Assembly: GCA_963575745.1 (NCBI GenBank)
Contig: CAUYUJ010020766.1
Location: 37,501 to 92,750, forward strand
Length of the DNA: 55,250 nucleotides
Direction: 5' to 3'
From: Prorocentrum cordatum
Lineage: Eukaryota; Sar; Dinophyceae; Prorocentrales; Prorocentraceae
Shown here: one piece after another, positions 32,520 through 45,260 of the stretch
Numbering within the stretch: position 1 is the first letter of the stretch
Layout of the letters: every line of letters starts with the position of its first letter
Program-made: the position numbers and the translations under genes
The notes under the pieces: generated by a model
What the model was told of the DNA's origin: nothing
Seen by the model: the letters and a program-made list of their open reading frames with translations, nothing else
Databases searched by the model: none

Positions 32520-33083
32520 TCGAAGGCATGCCAAAACTCCCGTCCAAGGAGACTGCCCACGCTCCCGCCCCAGGAGGCCCCCAGATCCATACGAAAAATT
32601 CCCCGGGAAGCCCCCGGAGACTCTACGGGGAGGCTGCCAACGCTCTCGCCCCGGGACGCCCCTGGAAGCCCTACACACTGCGAGAACTCCCGTCTGGGGA
32701 GGCTGCCTCCGCCCCATGAAGCCCGCGGAGGCCCTAAACATCGGTCCAGGAGGGCTGCCCACGCTCGCGACCCCAAAGCCCCCAAAAACCTTGCACCATA
32801 CGAAAAGTCCTGCCGGGGTGGGGGGCTGCCCACGCTCCCGAGGCCTCCGGAGGCCCTAACACCCCCCAGAGGCCGTACTCCGTGCGAAAACTTGCGCCTG
32901 GGGGGGGGGCCCGGAAGCCCCTGGAAACCCTACACCGTGCGAGCTCCCGCCCAGGAAGGCTGCCTCCGCCCCGGGAAGCCCCCAGAGACCCTCCATGCGA
33001 AGACCCTCGACCAGGGAGGCCGCCGACGCTCCCGCCCCGAGAAGCCCACGCGAAAACTTCCCCGGGAACCCCCTCGGACGCCC
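32520..33083 (+). repeat. 60-90-bp degenerate repeat of GGCTGCC(C/T)ACGCTC type
   Basis: GGCTGCCCACGCTCCCGCC variants occur near 32551, 32633, 32700, 32752, 32825, 32959 and 33019, joined by GGAAGCCCCCGGAGACC-like and CGAAAACTC-like parts. Confidence 0.7.
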
Positions 33084-33490
<407 letters not shown>

Positions 33491-33711
33491 ACTGGGCGAG
33501 AACAAATCCGTTCCAAGGCGTTCCGTAACGCTCTCAGAGCGTGCCGGAGCACTCTCAGATCCGGAGCGCTCTTGTTTCCCACGAAACGAAGAGCTACGCG
33601 GTACAATAAAGCAGTCGCGCAGCGTGATGGATGTTCACAGCGGACGAAGCCGCCGCCTGCCGCAAACGCCCCCGCCATTTTAGGAGGAGGGCAGGAGGAT
33701 TCCCCCAAGAG

Positions 33712-33990
33712 AAGAGTGCGTTTCGCGCGTGCCCGCTCGAGGGAAGTGAGCCCCCCAGCTTGGATCCTCGATAATGGGCCCAAGGTTCTCTTTTATAAAT
33801 GGTTTACCCACGGTTTTGAATTGAAGGGGGCCATCGGATTTCCGCCCGATAAAGAAATAGGTGAAATTCAATTTGGCGTGAAAAAGTGCGTTTCGCGCGT
33901 GCCCGCTCGAGGAAAGTCGACTCCCCACCGCGGATCCTCGACAAATGTCGGGGTCCGCGGACCACCGTTTTCCTTAGTGAAAATGAAGGC
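33712..33990 (+). repeat. Two-copy direct repeat, 173 bp apart
   Basis: AGTGCGTTTCGCGCGTGCCC plus GCTCGAGG(G/A)AAGT and GGATCCTCGA occur at about 33715 and 33888. Copy 2 ends near the leader of the 89-bp array. Confidence 0.75.
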
Positions 33991-34020
33991 ACGGGGCATT
34001 TTCAGCATAATTTCGATGAA

Positions 34021-37000
34021 AAATTAGCTTGACGAAGGACCCAACCATATGCAAGTGTGAGTACCGCAATTGTGATTCACTTTTCCGGTGGTGATCCCTA
34101 TGAGGCAACGAACCGTGCTAGGGGTGTGCCGAAATGAGTGGCGTGGTACACAACGCGAGCGAAAACAATTGATCTGAGTACGTAGGGAGGCTGGGCGCGG
34201 GTGAATGAGCGCGAGTGCTTCAGACTGTGAATTAATCTGCGTGCGAGCGAGTCTGCGTGCATGAATGCGAGTATGACAAAGCATGGTGTAATTGCATATG
34301 ATTGTGAATAATTTGGGAATGACTGCCTCTGACTACTCGTGACGCTGGGCGTGGCCGCCGCAAGGAGCTTCCCCGAAACGTGTGAGGGGTGGGCCGAAAT
34401 GAGTGGCGGGGACGCATGCGGACTGTGCCACGGGGACCTTCGGCGGAGCTCCTATGGGGCCACGAAACGTGCGAGAGGTGTGCCGAAATGAATGGCGGGG
34501 ACGCGTGCGAACTGTGCCACTGGGACCTTCGGTGGAGCTCGTATGGGGCCACGAAGCGTGTGAGGGGTGTGCCGACATGAGTGGCGGGGACGCATGCGGA
34601 CTGTGCCACGGGGACCTTCGGCGGAGCTCTTATGGGGCCACGAAGCGTGTGGGAGGTGTGCCGAAATTAATGGCGGGGACGCATGCGAACTGTGCCACTG
34701 GGACCTTCGGCAGAGCCCCATATGGGGCCACGAAGCGTGTGAGGGGTGTGCCGAGATGAATGGCGGGGACGCATGCGAGCTGTGCCACTGGGACCGTCGG
34801 CGGAGCTCCTATGGGGCCACGAAGCGTGTGAGGTGTGTGCCGACATGAGTGGCGGGGACGCATGCAGACTGTGCCACTGGGACCTTCGGCGGAGCTCTTA
34901 TGGGGCCGCGAAACGTGTGAGGGGTGTGCAGGAATGATTGGCGGGGGCGCGTGCGAACTGTGCCACTGGGACCTTCGGCAGAGCTCCTATGGGGCCACGA
35001 AGCGTGTGAGGGGTGTGCCGAGATGAATTGCGGGGACGCATGCGAACTGTGCCACTGGGACATTCGGCGGAGCTCCTATGGAGCCACGAAGCGTGTGAGA
35101 GGTTTGCCGAAATGAGTGGCGGGGACGCATGCGAACTGTGCCACTGGGACCTTCAGCGGAGCTCCTTTGGGGCCACGAAGCGTGTGAGGGGCGTGCCGAA
35201 ATTAATTGCGGGGACGCATGCAAACTGTGCCACTGGGACCTTCGGCGAGCTCCTATGGGGCCACGAAACGTGTGAGGGGTGTGCCGAAATATGCGGACGT
35301 GCCACGAAACGTGTGAGGGGTGTGCCGAAATGAATGGCGGGGACGCATGCGAACTGTGCCACTGGGACCTTCGGCGGGGCTCGATGGGGCCACGAAGCGT
35401 GTGAGGGGTGTGCCGAGATGAGTGGCGGGGACGCATGCGGACTGTGCCACTGGCACCTTCGGCGGAGCTCCTATGGGGCCAGGAAACGTGTGATGGGTGT
35501 TCCGAAATGACTGGCGGGGACGCATGCGAACTGTGCCACTGGGACCTTCGGCGGAGTTCCTGTGGGGCCACGAAGCGTGTGAGGAGTGTGCCGAAGTTAG
35601 CGGCGGGGACGCATGCGAGCTGTGCCACTGGCACCTTCGGCGGAACTCCCATGGGGCCACGAAACGTGTGAGGGGTGTGCCGACATGAATGGCGGGGACG
35701 CGTGCGAACTGTGCCACTATGACCTTCGGCGGAACTTTTTGGGGGCCACGAAGCGTGTGAGGGGTGTGCCAAAATGGATGGCGGGGCCGCATGCGGACTG
35801 TGCCACTGGGACCTTCGGCGGAGCTCCTATGATGCCACGAAGCGTGTGGGAGGTGTGCCGAAATTAATTGCGGGGACGCATGCGAACTGTGCCACTGGGG
35901 CCTTCGGAGGAGCTCATATGGGGACACGACGTGTGTGAGGGCGTGCCGAGATGAGTGGCGGGGACGCATGCGGACTGTGTCGCTGGGACCTTCGGCGGAG
36001 CTCCTGTGGGGCCACGAAACGTGTGAAGGGTGTGCCGAAATGATTGGCGGGGACGCATGCTGACTGTGCCACTGGGACCTTCGGCAGAGCTCCTATGGAG
36101 CCGCGAAGCGTGTGAGGGGTGTGCCGAAATGAGTGGCGGGACGCATGCGGACTGTGCCACTGGCACCTTCGGCGGAGCTCCTATGGGGCCACGAAACGTG
36201 TGAGGGGTGTGCCGAAATGCATGGCGGGGACGCATGCGGACTGTGCCACTGGGACCTTCGGCGGAGCTCCTATGGGGCAGCGAAGCGTGTGAGGGGTGTG
36301 CCGAGATGAGTGGCGGGGACGCATGCGAACTGTGCCACTGGGACCTTCGGCGGAGGTCCTATGGAACCGCGAGACGTGTGAGGGGTGTGCCGGGATGAGT
36401 GGCGGGGACGCATGCGAACTGTGCCACTGGGACCTTCGGCGGAGCTCCTATGGGGCCACGAAACGTGTGAGGGGCAGTGAGGGGTGTGCCGAAATGAGTG
36501 GCTGGGACGCATGCGAACTGTGCCACTGGGACCTTCGGCGGAGCTCCTATGGGGCCACCAAACGTGTGATGGGTGGGCCGACATGAGTGGCGGGGCCGCA
36601 TGCGAACTGTGCCACTGGGACCTTCGGCGGAGCTCCTATGGGGCCACGAAGGGTGTGCGGGGTGTGCCGAAATGAGTGGCGGGGACGCATGCGAACTGTG
36701 CCACTGGGACCTTCGGCGGAAAACCTATGGGGCCACGCAACGTGTGAGAGGTGTGCCGAAATGAGTGGCGGGGACACGTGCGAACTGTGCCACTGGGACC
36801 TTCGGCGGAGCTCCTATGGGGCCACGAAACGTGTGAGGGGTGTGCCGAAATGAGTGGCGGGGACGCATGTGCCACTGGGACCTTCGGCGGAGCTCCCTAT
36901 GGGGCAGCGGAACGTGTGATGATGCGGATGTTGATGTTGATGTTGATGTTGATGTTGATGATGATGATGCTGCTGCTGCTGCTGATGATGATGATGATGC

Positions 37001-37024
37001 TGATGCTGATGCTGATGCTGATGC

Positions 37025-37074
<50 letters not shown>

Positions 37075-37160
37075 CTGATGAGAGGAGGGGAGGAGGGAGG
37101 AGGAAGGAGGAGGAAACGCGGGGCGCTGTCTCTTCAAAATGAGGACCCAACAGGAAATTA
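34021..37160 (+). mobile_element. Composite element with about 29 copies of an 89-bp repeat (copy B)
   Basis: The leader (about 34021-34370) starts GAAAAATTAGCTTGACGAAG and carries CAACCATATGCAAGTGTGAG. The array (about 34370-36915) repeats GGGGTGTGCCGAAATGAGTG / GCGGGGACGCATGCGAACTG / TGCCACTGGGACCTTCGGCG / GAGCTCCTATGGGGCCACGA / AACGTGTGA every 89 bp. A GATGTT/GATGCT microsatellite follows (36917-37080). The trailer has GGAGGAAACGCGGGGCGC, TGTCTCTTCAAAATGAG and GACCCAACAGG (to about 37152). Leader parts recur at 39775 and 43706, and the trailer recurs near 45190-45255. Because 89 is not a multiple of three, frames recur in register only every 267 bp. No protein for movement is encoded, so any movement would need help from elsewhere. 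Confidence 0.8.
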
Positions 37161-37184
37161 AAAAAGAGAGATGGAATCCGAGGA

Positions 37185-37774
37185 ATGATCTGGCGTGTTT
37201 ATCATGCACCCTCTCCTTCTCTCTTCCTCGTAGCAGAACATGAAAACACTGCAATCACAGAACCGAAGGGGGGCGCTCCGCACTGCAGGAAGTTGCAAGG
37301 CGTGGTCCACGGTGCCCCCAGCCGCTCGCACAGCTCTGGAGTCTGGGGCCCCCTTGGCCGCGCGATGGGCGCTCCCAGGCCTCCTTGGAAACGCTGGGGC
37401 GACCTTGGGCCAGAGACACTAGACAAACGCTTTCCCTACTGCTCACAGTCTAACTACTCGAAATGGCCTGGATCCGCCGCGGGGAAGTCACGCTCCATTA
37501 CTTCGAGGCGAACGTGTGTTTTTCGGACGCTTGCGAGTAGACACTTTCCGAGTAATGGAACCCGCTCGGTGGGACATGTCTGACAACGGAGACTGGCTGG
37601 ACCGTCTCCAGCAGCGGCGGCGCCGGGGGCCTCCCCGGAGAAGGCGCTCCAGAGGCGTCCGGCGAGTAGCCCGAGCTGTGCGGCGCGGAGGCGGAGGCAG
37701 AAGAAGAGGAGGAAGAAGAAAAAGAAACATCTAGGACGAGAACGATGTCATGATAGGATTGGCTCAGGATCTCG
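37185..37774. other. No gene recognised
   Basis: A short plus-strand frame from ATG at 37558 gives MEPARWDMSDNGDWLDRL, then an Arg/Gly-rich tail ending in TAG at about 37734. The opposite strand is also open with a Ser/Pro-rich frame. Neither has a recognisable domain. Confidence 0.35.
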
Positions 37775-37898
37775 CCATCGCTCGGACGCCCAACCCCCGT
37801 GCACTTTCCGATTTCGCGCGTGTAATTTGTCACACGATGGCCAAAAATGCTCTCCGATGGTCTTCGCCAAGGAAAAATGCACACGGCCGAGCGATGCC
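37775..37898. mobile_element. Small TIR element (MITE-like), copy 2
   Basis: The ends are CCATCGCTCGGACGCCC and GGCCGAGCGATGCC; it is 124 bp long and matches the 9571-9680 element in order. The right terminus has one mismatch in the inverted repeat. CTCG precedes both copies. Confidence 0.72.
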
Positions 37899-37899
37899 A

Positions 37900-38510
37900 T
37901 GGGATGCGTTTCAGGATTTCCAAACAGTATCTAGCGGCCCTCGTGCAGCCCTGGAGGAACATCCGGAAATCTTAGAAATGCTGTATAGTCTGGAAAGTAT
38001 TAGTCTCAGGATCTCTTGCCCCTCCGAGAAGACGACGAAGAAGACGAAGAAGAAGAAGAAGAAACAAGCAGTGTGCGTCGACAGCGCAAAGAAGCACGAT
38101 TGGTAGACAGGCGCTGCTATTGCGGCAGAGTGACACATTCAACTCGGATGCACCACTCTGACCTATCTTCATGTGAGGGGAGGGGCCAGGAAGATGGAAA
38201 AGAAATGAACAAGAGGGGAGGGCGCCCGGGGGACGAAAATGAGAGAGAGAGGGAGAGAGAGACAGAGAGAGATCAGGGAGGATGCGCAAGCTCGGCGCTC
38301 TCATCCCGCATTTGGTATCATCCACCCCTTCCCCCTTCCCGTATCTCCACTGAGGCTCATCAGTTGGTCGGGTGTCGAGTTGGATCATGATCCCGATGCA
38401 CACATCTATGTATACATATGCATGTGCTATGTTGATGCGCGCATGTCAAAATGTGTGCGTACCAACGTATACATACATACATATACATACATACATATAT
38501 ATTTACATAT
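37900..38510. other. No gene; AAGAAG and GA tracts
   Basis: A GAAGAAGAAGAAG run is at about 38030-38065 and (GA)n at 38237-38275. ACATACATATACATAC repeats lie near 38460-38510. No gene was recognised. Confidence 0.5.
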
Positions 38511-38514
38511 GTGT

Positions 38515-38742
38515 GTTAGAGCATCACGCGCTTCGCGCGCTTATCATCTAGCGATGCGTTGGCTCTAGTGTTGATGCTGTTGCTCCTCCCGCTTGGAGTC
38601 CTATGTGGGACCTGCTCTAGAACGGAAACATACCGCAGGCGGATCGACCTGTTCTGCGATGCTGTGCTGCTCCGAACGCAATGGTCGCGTTTGTTTTTAA
38701 ACGTATCAGCCTGAATGTGTCTAATCTATAATCTATGTAATA

Positions 38743-38798
<56 letters not shown>

Positions 38799-38870
38799 GT
38801 GCGTACACACTAGAACCTCCGCGCGCGCTTCGCGCGCGCTCAAGTTCTAGCTAGGCTGGCTGGTCGAACT
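38515..38870. repeat. (TA)n tract flanked by two CGCGC-TTCG-GCGCG hairpins
   Basis: The left hairpin, near 38520-38555, has ACGCGCTTCGCGCGC. The right hairpin, near 38811-38851, has CTAGAACCTCC, then GCGCGCGCTTCGCGCGCGC, then TCAAGTTCTAG: a 7-bp outer stem and an 8-bp GC stem with a TTCG loop. A (TA)n tract at 38735-38800 lies between them. Confidence 0.7.
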
Positions 38871-38939
38871 CTTGGGGATCTCTATCCCATAACACTTCTT
38901 CTCCGGGGCTTCCAATAACCACGAAGACGGTCCAATTGG

Positions 38940-39765
38940 TTTCAAGAAGTGTCCTCGGGGCCTCTCTCGGGGCTATTTTGGGCCTCTTTAGGGCTTCTTG
39001 GGGGCCTCTTGAAACCTCCTGGGTGTCTCCTGGGGCGAAGATCTCGGGTTCTCGGTTCACGCTCACGATCCTGGGCCGCGGTTGGGGCCCTCACGGGCCG
39101 TCTTGTGCGTCGCCTCGGCGCTTTTGAAGCCTATTGGATCGTCTTGGGGCGCTGTTGAATCCTATTGGGCCGTCGTGGGGCGATCCTCGGAGCCTCTTGG
39201 GCGTTTTGCAGCGTCGGGGCGCGGATCAGGCGGAAAGGCCAACATTGTTCAAAAACAGTTGTAAAGCACAACGCATGTTTTCTGAACTCTTTGAACTCTG
39301 TAGAGAGACCTCTTGGAAGCCTCTTGGATATTTTGGGGGCCTCTTGGGCCGTCTGGAGGCCGTCTTGGACCATCTGTTGGTCTTCGGCCCATCCCGCAAC
39401 CGTGCCTGGGTTGTGAGTTCGAGGCCTCTTGGAAGTTCGTTTGGAATTCGCGGGAGGCGCCTCTTGAAGGCAGTTTTGGAAGCCCCTTGGTGGCAATTCT
39501 CTTGGGGCCTCTTTTGATGCCTCTTTGGGGCCTCTAGGGGGCCTCTGGGGGTCCTCTTGGGCTCTCTTGGGGGCCTTTTGGAGCCTCCTGGGGCGGAAGG
39601 CTCGAATTGTCGGTTCGTGGTCCCCCTCCTGGGGCCGTCTTGAAGCCCTCTTGGGCGCTTGTTGGGCCGTCTTGGGGCACTCGTGGGCTGTCTTTGGACT
39701 CTCTTGCGCCGTCCTGGCGCCCTCTTTGGGTGCCTCTTGGGTCGTCTTGAACCGTGGGCTGACTT
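38940..39765 (-). repeat. TCTTGGGGCCTCTTGGGG degenerate repeat
   Basis: GGGGCCTCTTGGGCC / GTCTTGGGGCG units of about 11-22 bp fill the stretch. It is the inverted orientation of the 17.9-18.36 kb family. It ends at the leader of the next 89-bp-family array. Confidence 0.78.
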
Positions 39766-39769
39766 GGAC

Positions 39770-40150
39770 CGTCGGAAAAACGAAATTAGCCTGACCAAGG
39801 GCCCAACCATATGCAGGTGTGAGTGCCGCAATTGTGATTCACTTTCTCGGTGGTGATCCCTATGGGGCAACGAACCGTGCTAGGGGTGTGCCGAAATGAA
39901 TGGCGTGGTACACAACGCGAACGAAAACGAACAACACAATACGGACTGCGCCACGGGGACCTCGGTGGGGCTCCATATGGGGCCACGAGACGCTGCACTG
40001 GGTGAGGGAGACGCATGCGGACTGCGCCACGGGGACCTTCGGTGGAGTGCCCTATGGGGCCACGAAGCGTGTGAGGGGTGTGCCCGAATGACTGCCGGAG
40101 ACGCATGCGAACTGTGCCACCGGGACCTTCGGCGGAACTCCTATGGGGCC
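39770..40150 (+). repeat. Copy C of the 89-bp composite element, cut by the gap
   Basis: The leader GAAATTAGCCTGACCAAGGG / CCCAACCATATGCAGGTGTG closely matches 34021 onward, including TGATCCCTATGGGGCAACGA. About three 89-bp-like units follow, then the N run. Confidence 0.82.
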
Positions 40151-40250
40151 NNNNNNNNNNNNNNNNNNNNNNNNNNNNNNNNNNNNNNNNNNNNNNNNNN
40201 NNNNNNNNNNNNNNNNNNNNNNNNNNNNNNNNNNNNNNNNNNNNNNNNNN
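40151..40250. other. Assembly gap of 100 N
   Basis: Exactly 100 N bases follow CTATGGGGCC of an 89-bp repeat unit. It is probably a fixed-size scaffold gap where a tandem array could not be assembled, so the true length is unknown. Confidence 0.97.
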
Positions 40251-42844
40251 ACATTTTCACACTTCGCGGCCCCCATGCTACTAAACGGGCCTCTCGCGAG
40301 CGCATGCCGAAATCGTTCGAACGCCCTTTTGCGTGCATGGTGTCGCAAGAGACCCTCGCACAAACACGGGACTGAATGCATACGGACTTCAACACCGAAT
40401 GCCCCGCAAACATAAAAAAACATGGTTTTGCGGCACCAGGTTTCATATAATAAACTGCGCCTGCGTTCCTGCAAATCCTTTCGGGAACCATCGTTGTTTC
40501 AACATGTTCATTCAGTTTGGCCAAGCGGCTCGCGCCGCATGTCGAAATCATTCGAACGCCCTTCAGCCCGTGATGGGGGGGGGGGGGGGGGCCCCCGATC
40601 CACATCACATGATACAGCGCGGACCACTCTCGCGAGTCGGCCGCGCGCGCATGTCGAACTCAGTTGGCGAGTGCCCTACAAGACCTTCATGACCGACGCG
40701 AAGACGCCGTCATCATCCTCGGCGTGATCGGCATCGGCGCCGTCGCTGGCCTTGCCGCCGTCGTTGTCAGCATCGTCACCGGCATCGCTCCATCGTTTTC
40801 GTGTCTACCGTGGTGGGTGTTGCCATGATACTGCGCCCGTCCAAGTCGCCGATTCGCATTCAATGCCCGCTGGGATGTGCCCAGCGGTCAGCGTCACCGC
40901 GGCCGCGTCGGTCGCGCCAAGCTACCTGGCTGCTGCGTGCGCGAACATGCGCGGGCTAGCGCGGCCGCAGCGTTGCGCCAGCCAGCGCCGAGCAGACATC
41001 ACCACCGCATGGGTTTTGCAAACCAAATTGCGGGTGAGTAGGTGACTTGGTTGCGCGAACAATGGAGTTGACCACCTCAATTTTGGCAGGGTGAATTCAC
41101 CCCCCCCTCCCCTCCGGGAATTCACGACCCCCGTTTTCGTTTTGCAACTCAATTATGAATCTGCTTCATCGTCCATACTAAATATGAAGCCGTACCATCC
41201 GAGGCAGGCCGGCATCGCCCCCCCCCCATCCCCTGCAAATAATGGGCGCACGCTCGCTTATCAAGAACCATTCGTTTTCGAAAATCCTTTTCCACAAGAA
41301 ACGGGACGAAATGCATGCGCGCGCGTTGTCGCGCACGCATGCCAGAATCAGTCAAAAACGAATTGTTTCGCATGGGTTTCAAAGCCGAATGCCCCGAACA
41401 CATAAAAACACAAGGTTTCGCCAAAACTGTTTTTAATAAAAAACTTGCGCCCGCGCTTTTGCGAATTCTTGGTAAAAACCACATCTGTCCAACATTTTCC
41501 TAACATGCTACCAAACGGCCCTTTCGCGCGAACATGTCGAAATCGCTCGAGCGCCCCTGCGCCCGCGCTGTCGTTCAATGGCCCCCCAAAAAACGAAGTG
41601 AACGCGAACGCGTCGTCGCGCGCGCGTGCCGAAATCCTTCTAAAACCCCAGGCTTCGCATGGATCTCAAAATCGAATGGCCCCGACAACATACAGAGACA
41701 CATAGTTGTGCATCGTAATTCATTAAAAACCAGCGCTCACGCATTTGTGAATTATGAAGAAAACCGTTGGTGCTTCAACCCTTTTCAATAAATTCGGCCA
41801 GACGGGCCTCTTGCGCCGCACGTCGACGTCGCTCGAAGGTCCTTGCGCGCGTGCTGGGGGGGCGCGGTCCGCATCGCATGATGCCGCGCGGGCCGCTCTC
41901 GCGCGTCGGCCGCGCGAGCATGTCGAACTCCCTCCGAAACCTCCATCGCCGACGCGAGGTCGCCGTCATCGTCGTCGGCGCGATCGGCATCGGCGCCGTC
42001 GCTGGCCTTGCCGTCGTCGCTCTCGCCATCGTCGCCAGCATCGCTACCGTCGTCCTCGCGTCTACCGCCGTGGACGTCGCCGCGGCGCCGCGCCCGCTCA
42101 AGTCGCCGACTCGCACTGAAGTGCCCGCTGGGAAGCGCCCAGCGCTCAGCGCCACCGCGGCCGCTTGGTAGCTGGCCGCCGCGCGCGCAGGCACGCGCGG
42201 GCTAGCCCGCCCGCAGAGACGCACCAGCCAACGCCCAGCACCCCCAGCACTCATCGCAATCGCCGCGGCACGGGCGCGCGCAAGCCGCGTTGCGGGCGGG
42301 CGGGCGGGACGACGGCGCGGCGCAGATTCTCTTTCCTACAAACGCATTGCGATCTAACCCCCCCTGGACATAACAGTGCGCCTTTTTGCCTTGCAATCTA
42401 CGCGTGAATCTGCCCCATTGTCCATCCTGAGAATGAATTCGCGCCGCCCCCGGGAACCCCTCGCCGGCCCCGCCCTCGCCCCCTGCAAACAAAAAAAAAC
42501 TACATTGCGCGCGCAATGGTCTATAAGTTTTCAAGACTCCCTTGCGCGACGCGAAACGAATGCACGCGCGCGCGCGCTGTCTCACGCGCGTGCCGAGATC
42601 CTTCAAAAAGCTCTGGTCGCGATGCATCCCAAAGTCGAGCGCCTGGAACACAAAGAAAACAATGGTTTCGCAACGGGGATGTTCGCCCCCAAAAACATGC
42701 GCTCGCACTCTCGCGAATACGAAGGACAAGAAGTATATTTTTAGAATTACATATACATTATTAAAACATGTTCATCATGCGCTGTCAAACGGGCCTCTCG
42801 CGCCGCGTGTCGAAACCATTCGAACCGCGATGGCGTTCGCGCGC

Positions 42845-42875
<31 letters not shown>

Positions 42876-43705
42876 GCGACCCTGTCAATAAAACCACGCG
42901 GACCACTCGCGCGCGACGGCCGCGCGCGCGGGTCGAACTCCCTCCAGACCTTAATCGCCTACGCGGGGACACCGTCGTCGTCGGCGGCGCGACCAGCATC
43001 GGCGCCGCCATTGGCCCTGCGGTCGTCATCGCCATCGCGGTCACCATCGTCGCCGCTATCATCGTCGCGTCTACCGCCGTCGGCGCCGCCATGGCACCGC
43101 GCCCGCCCATGTCACCGACTCGCGCTGAAGTGCCCGATGGGAGGTGTCCAGCGATCAGCGCCGCCCCAGCCGCGTCGGTCGCGCCGAACTAGAGGGTCGC
43201 CGTGCACGCGAGCATGCGCGGCCTAGCAGGGACGCAGATGCTCCGGCCATCGCCGAGCAGTCATCGCAGTCGCCGCCCCATGGGTTTTGCAAGCTAATTC
43301 GCGGGTGCGCGGGTGGATGATTGCGCGAGCAGCGGAGTTGATTGCTCCGAGTCTTCCAAAGTTAATTGCGCTACTTAGATTCTCCTTTCCTCGATAAGAA
43401 CAGACTCGACCCCCTCAGGATTATCAGTTCGGCTTGTCGCATTCCAATTTGCAAACGATTCTGCCGCATCGTCCACCCTAAATATGAGTTCGCACCATCC
43501 CGAGGGAATCGGCATCGCCGGCCCCCGGCATCCTCTGCAAAAAACTATGCTTGCGCACTCGTTCATCAAAACCAGCAGTTTTCAATAATCCCTCGCAAAA
43601 AAACGAAACGAAGTGCACTCGCCCGCGTCGTCGCGCGCGCATGCCGGAATCCTTCAAAAACCTCCGGTTTCGCAAATCAAAATCGAGCGCCCCCACGACG
43701 CATGA
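40251..43705 (+). repeat. Tandem 1.0-1.4 kb modules, copies 1-3
   Basis: Each module has, in order: CGAAATC(A/C)TTCGAACGCCC; a G-run; GCGCGGGCCGCTCTCGCGCG; a GTCGTC/ATCGGC-rich segment; CACCGCGGCCGCGTCGGTCG; TTTTGCAAACCAA(A/G)TTGCGGGTG; and an A-rich part with AAAACTTGCGCGCGCGCTC. The TGCAAACC tag lies near 41018, 42280 (diverged) and 43282. Several copies carry an open frame with a long Val/Ile/Ala hydrophobic run in the GTC segment. No homology to a known repeat class was recognised. Confidence 0.8.
41878..42171 (+). CDS. Module-encoded open frame with hydrophobic segment (copy 2), unknown
   Basis: ATG-ATG-CCG starts MMPRGPLSRVGRASMSNSL. It continues with VVGAIGIGAVAGLAVVALAI, long enough to span a membrane. 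Then comes a tail with PRPLKSPTRTEVPAG and a stop. Copies at about 42960-43192 and 48285-48545 hold the same frame and a similar tail (SPTRAE.P, TAAASVAP) and stop. The GTC/ATC triplet bias alone can create Val/Ile runs, so this could be repeat-derived rather than a gene. Confidence 0.25.
   Translation: MMPRGPLSRVGRASMSNSLRNLHRRREVAVIVVGAIGIGAVAGLAVVALAIVASIATVVLASTAVDVAAAPRPLKSPTRTEVPAGKRPALSATAAAW

Positions 43706-45260
<1,555 letters not shown>

Noticed and set aside
34987-35772. 261-codon minus-strand open frame with His/Pro-rich periodic sequence
   Set aside because: It follows the 89-bp array with a 267-bp (three-unit) period and has equivalents in all frames, so it is a repeat by-product.
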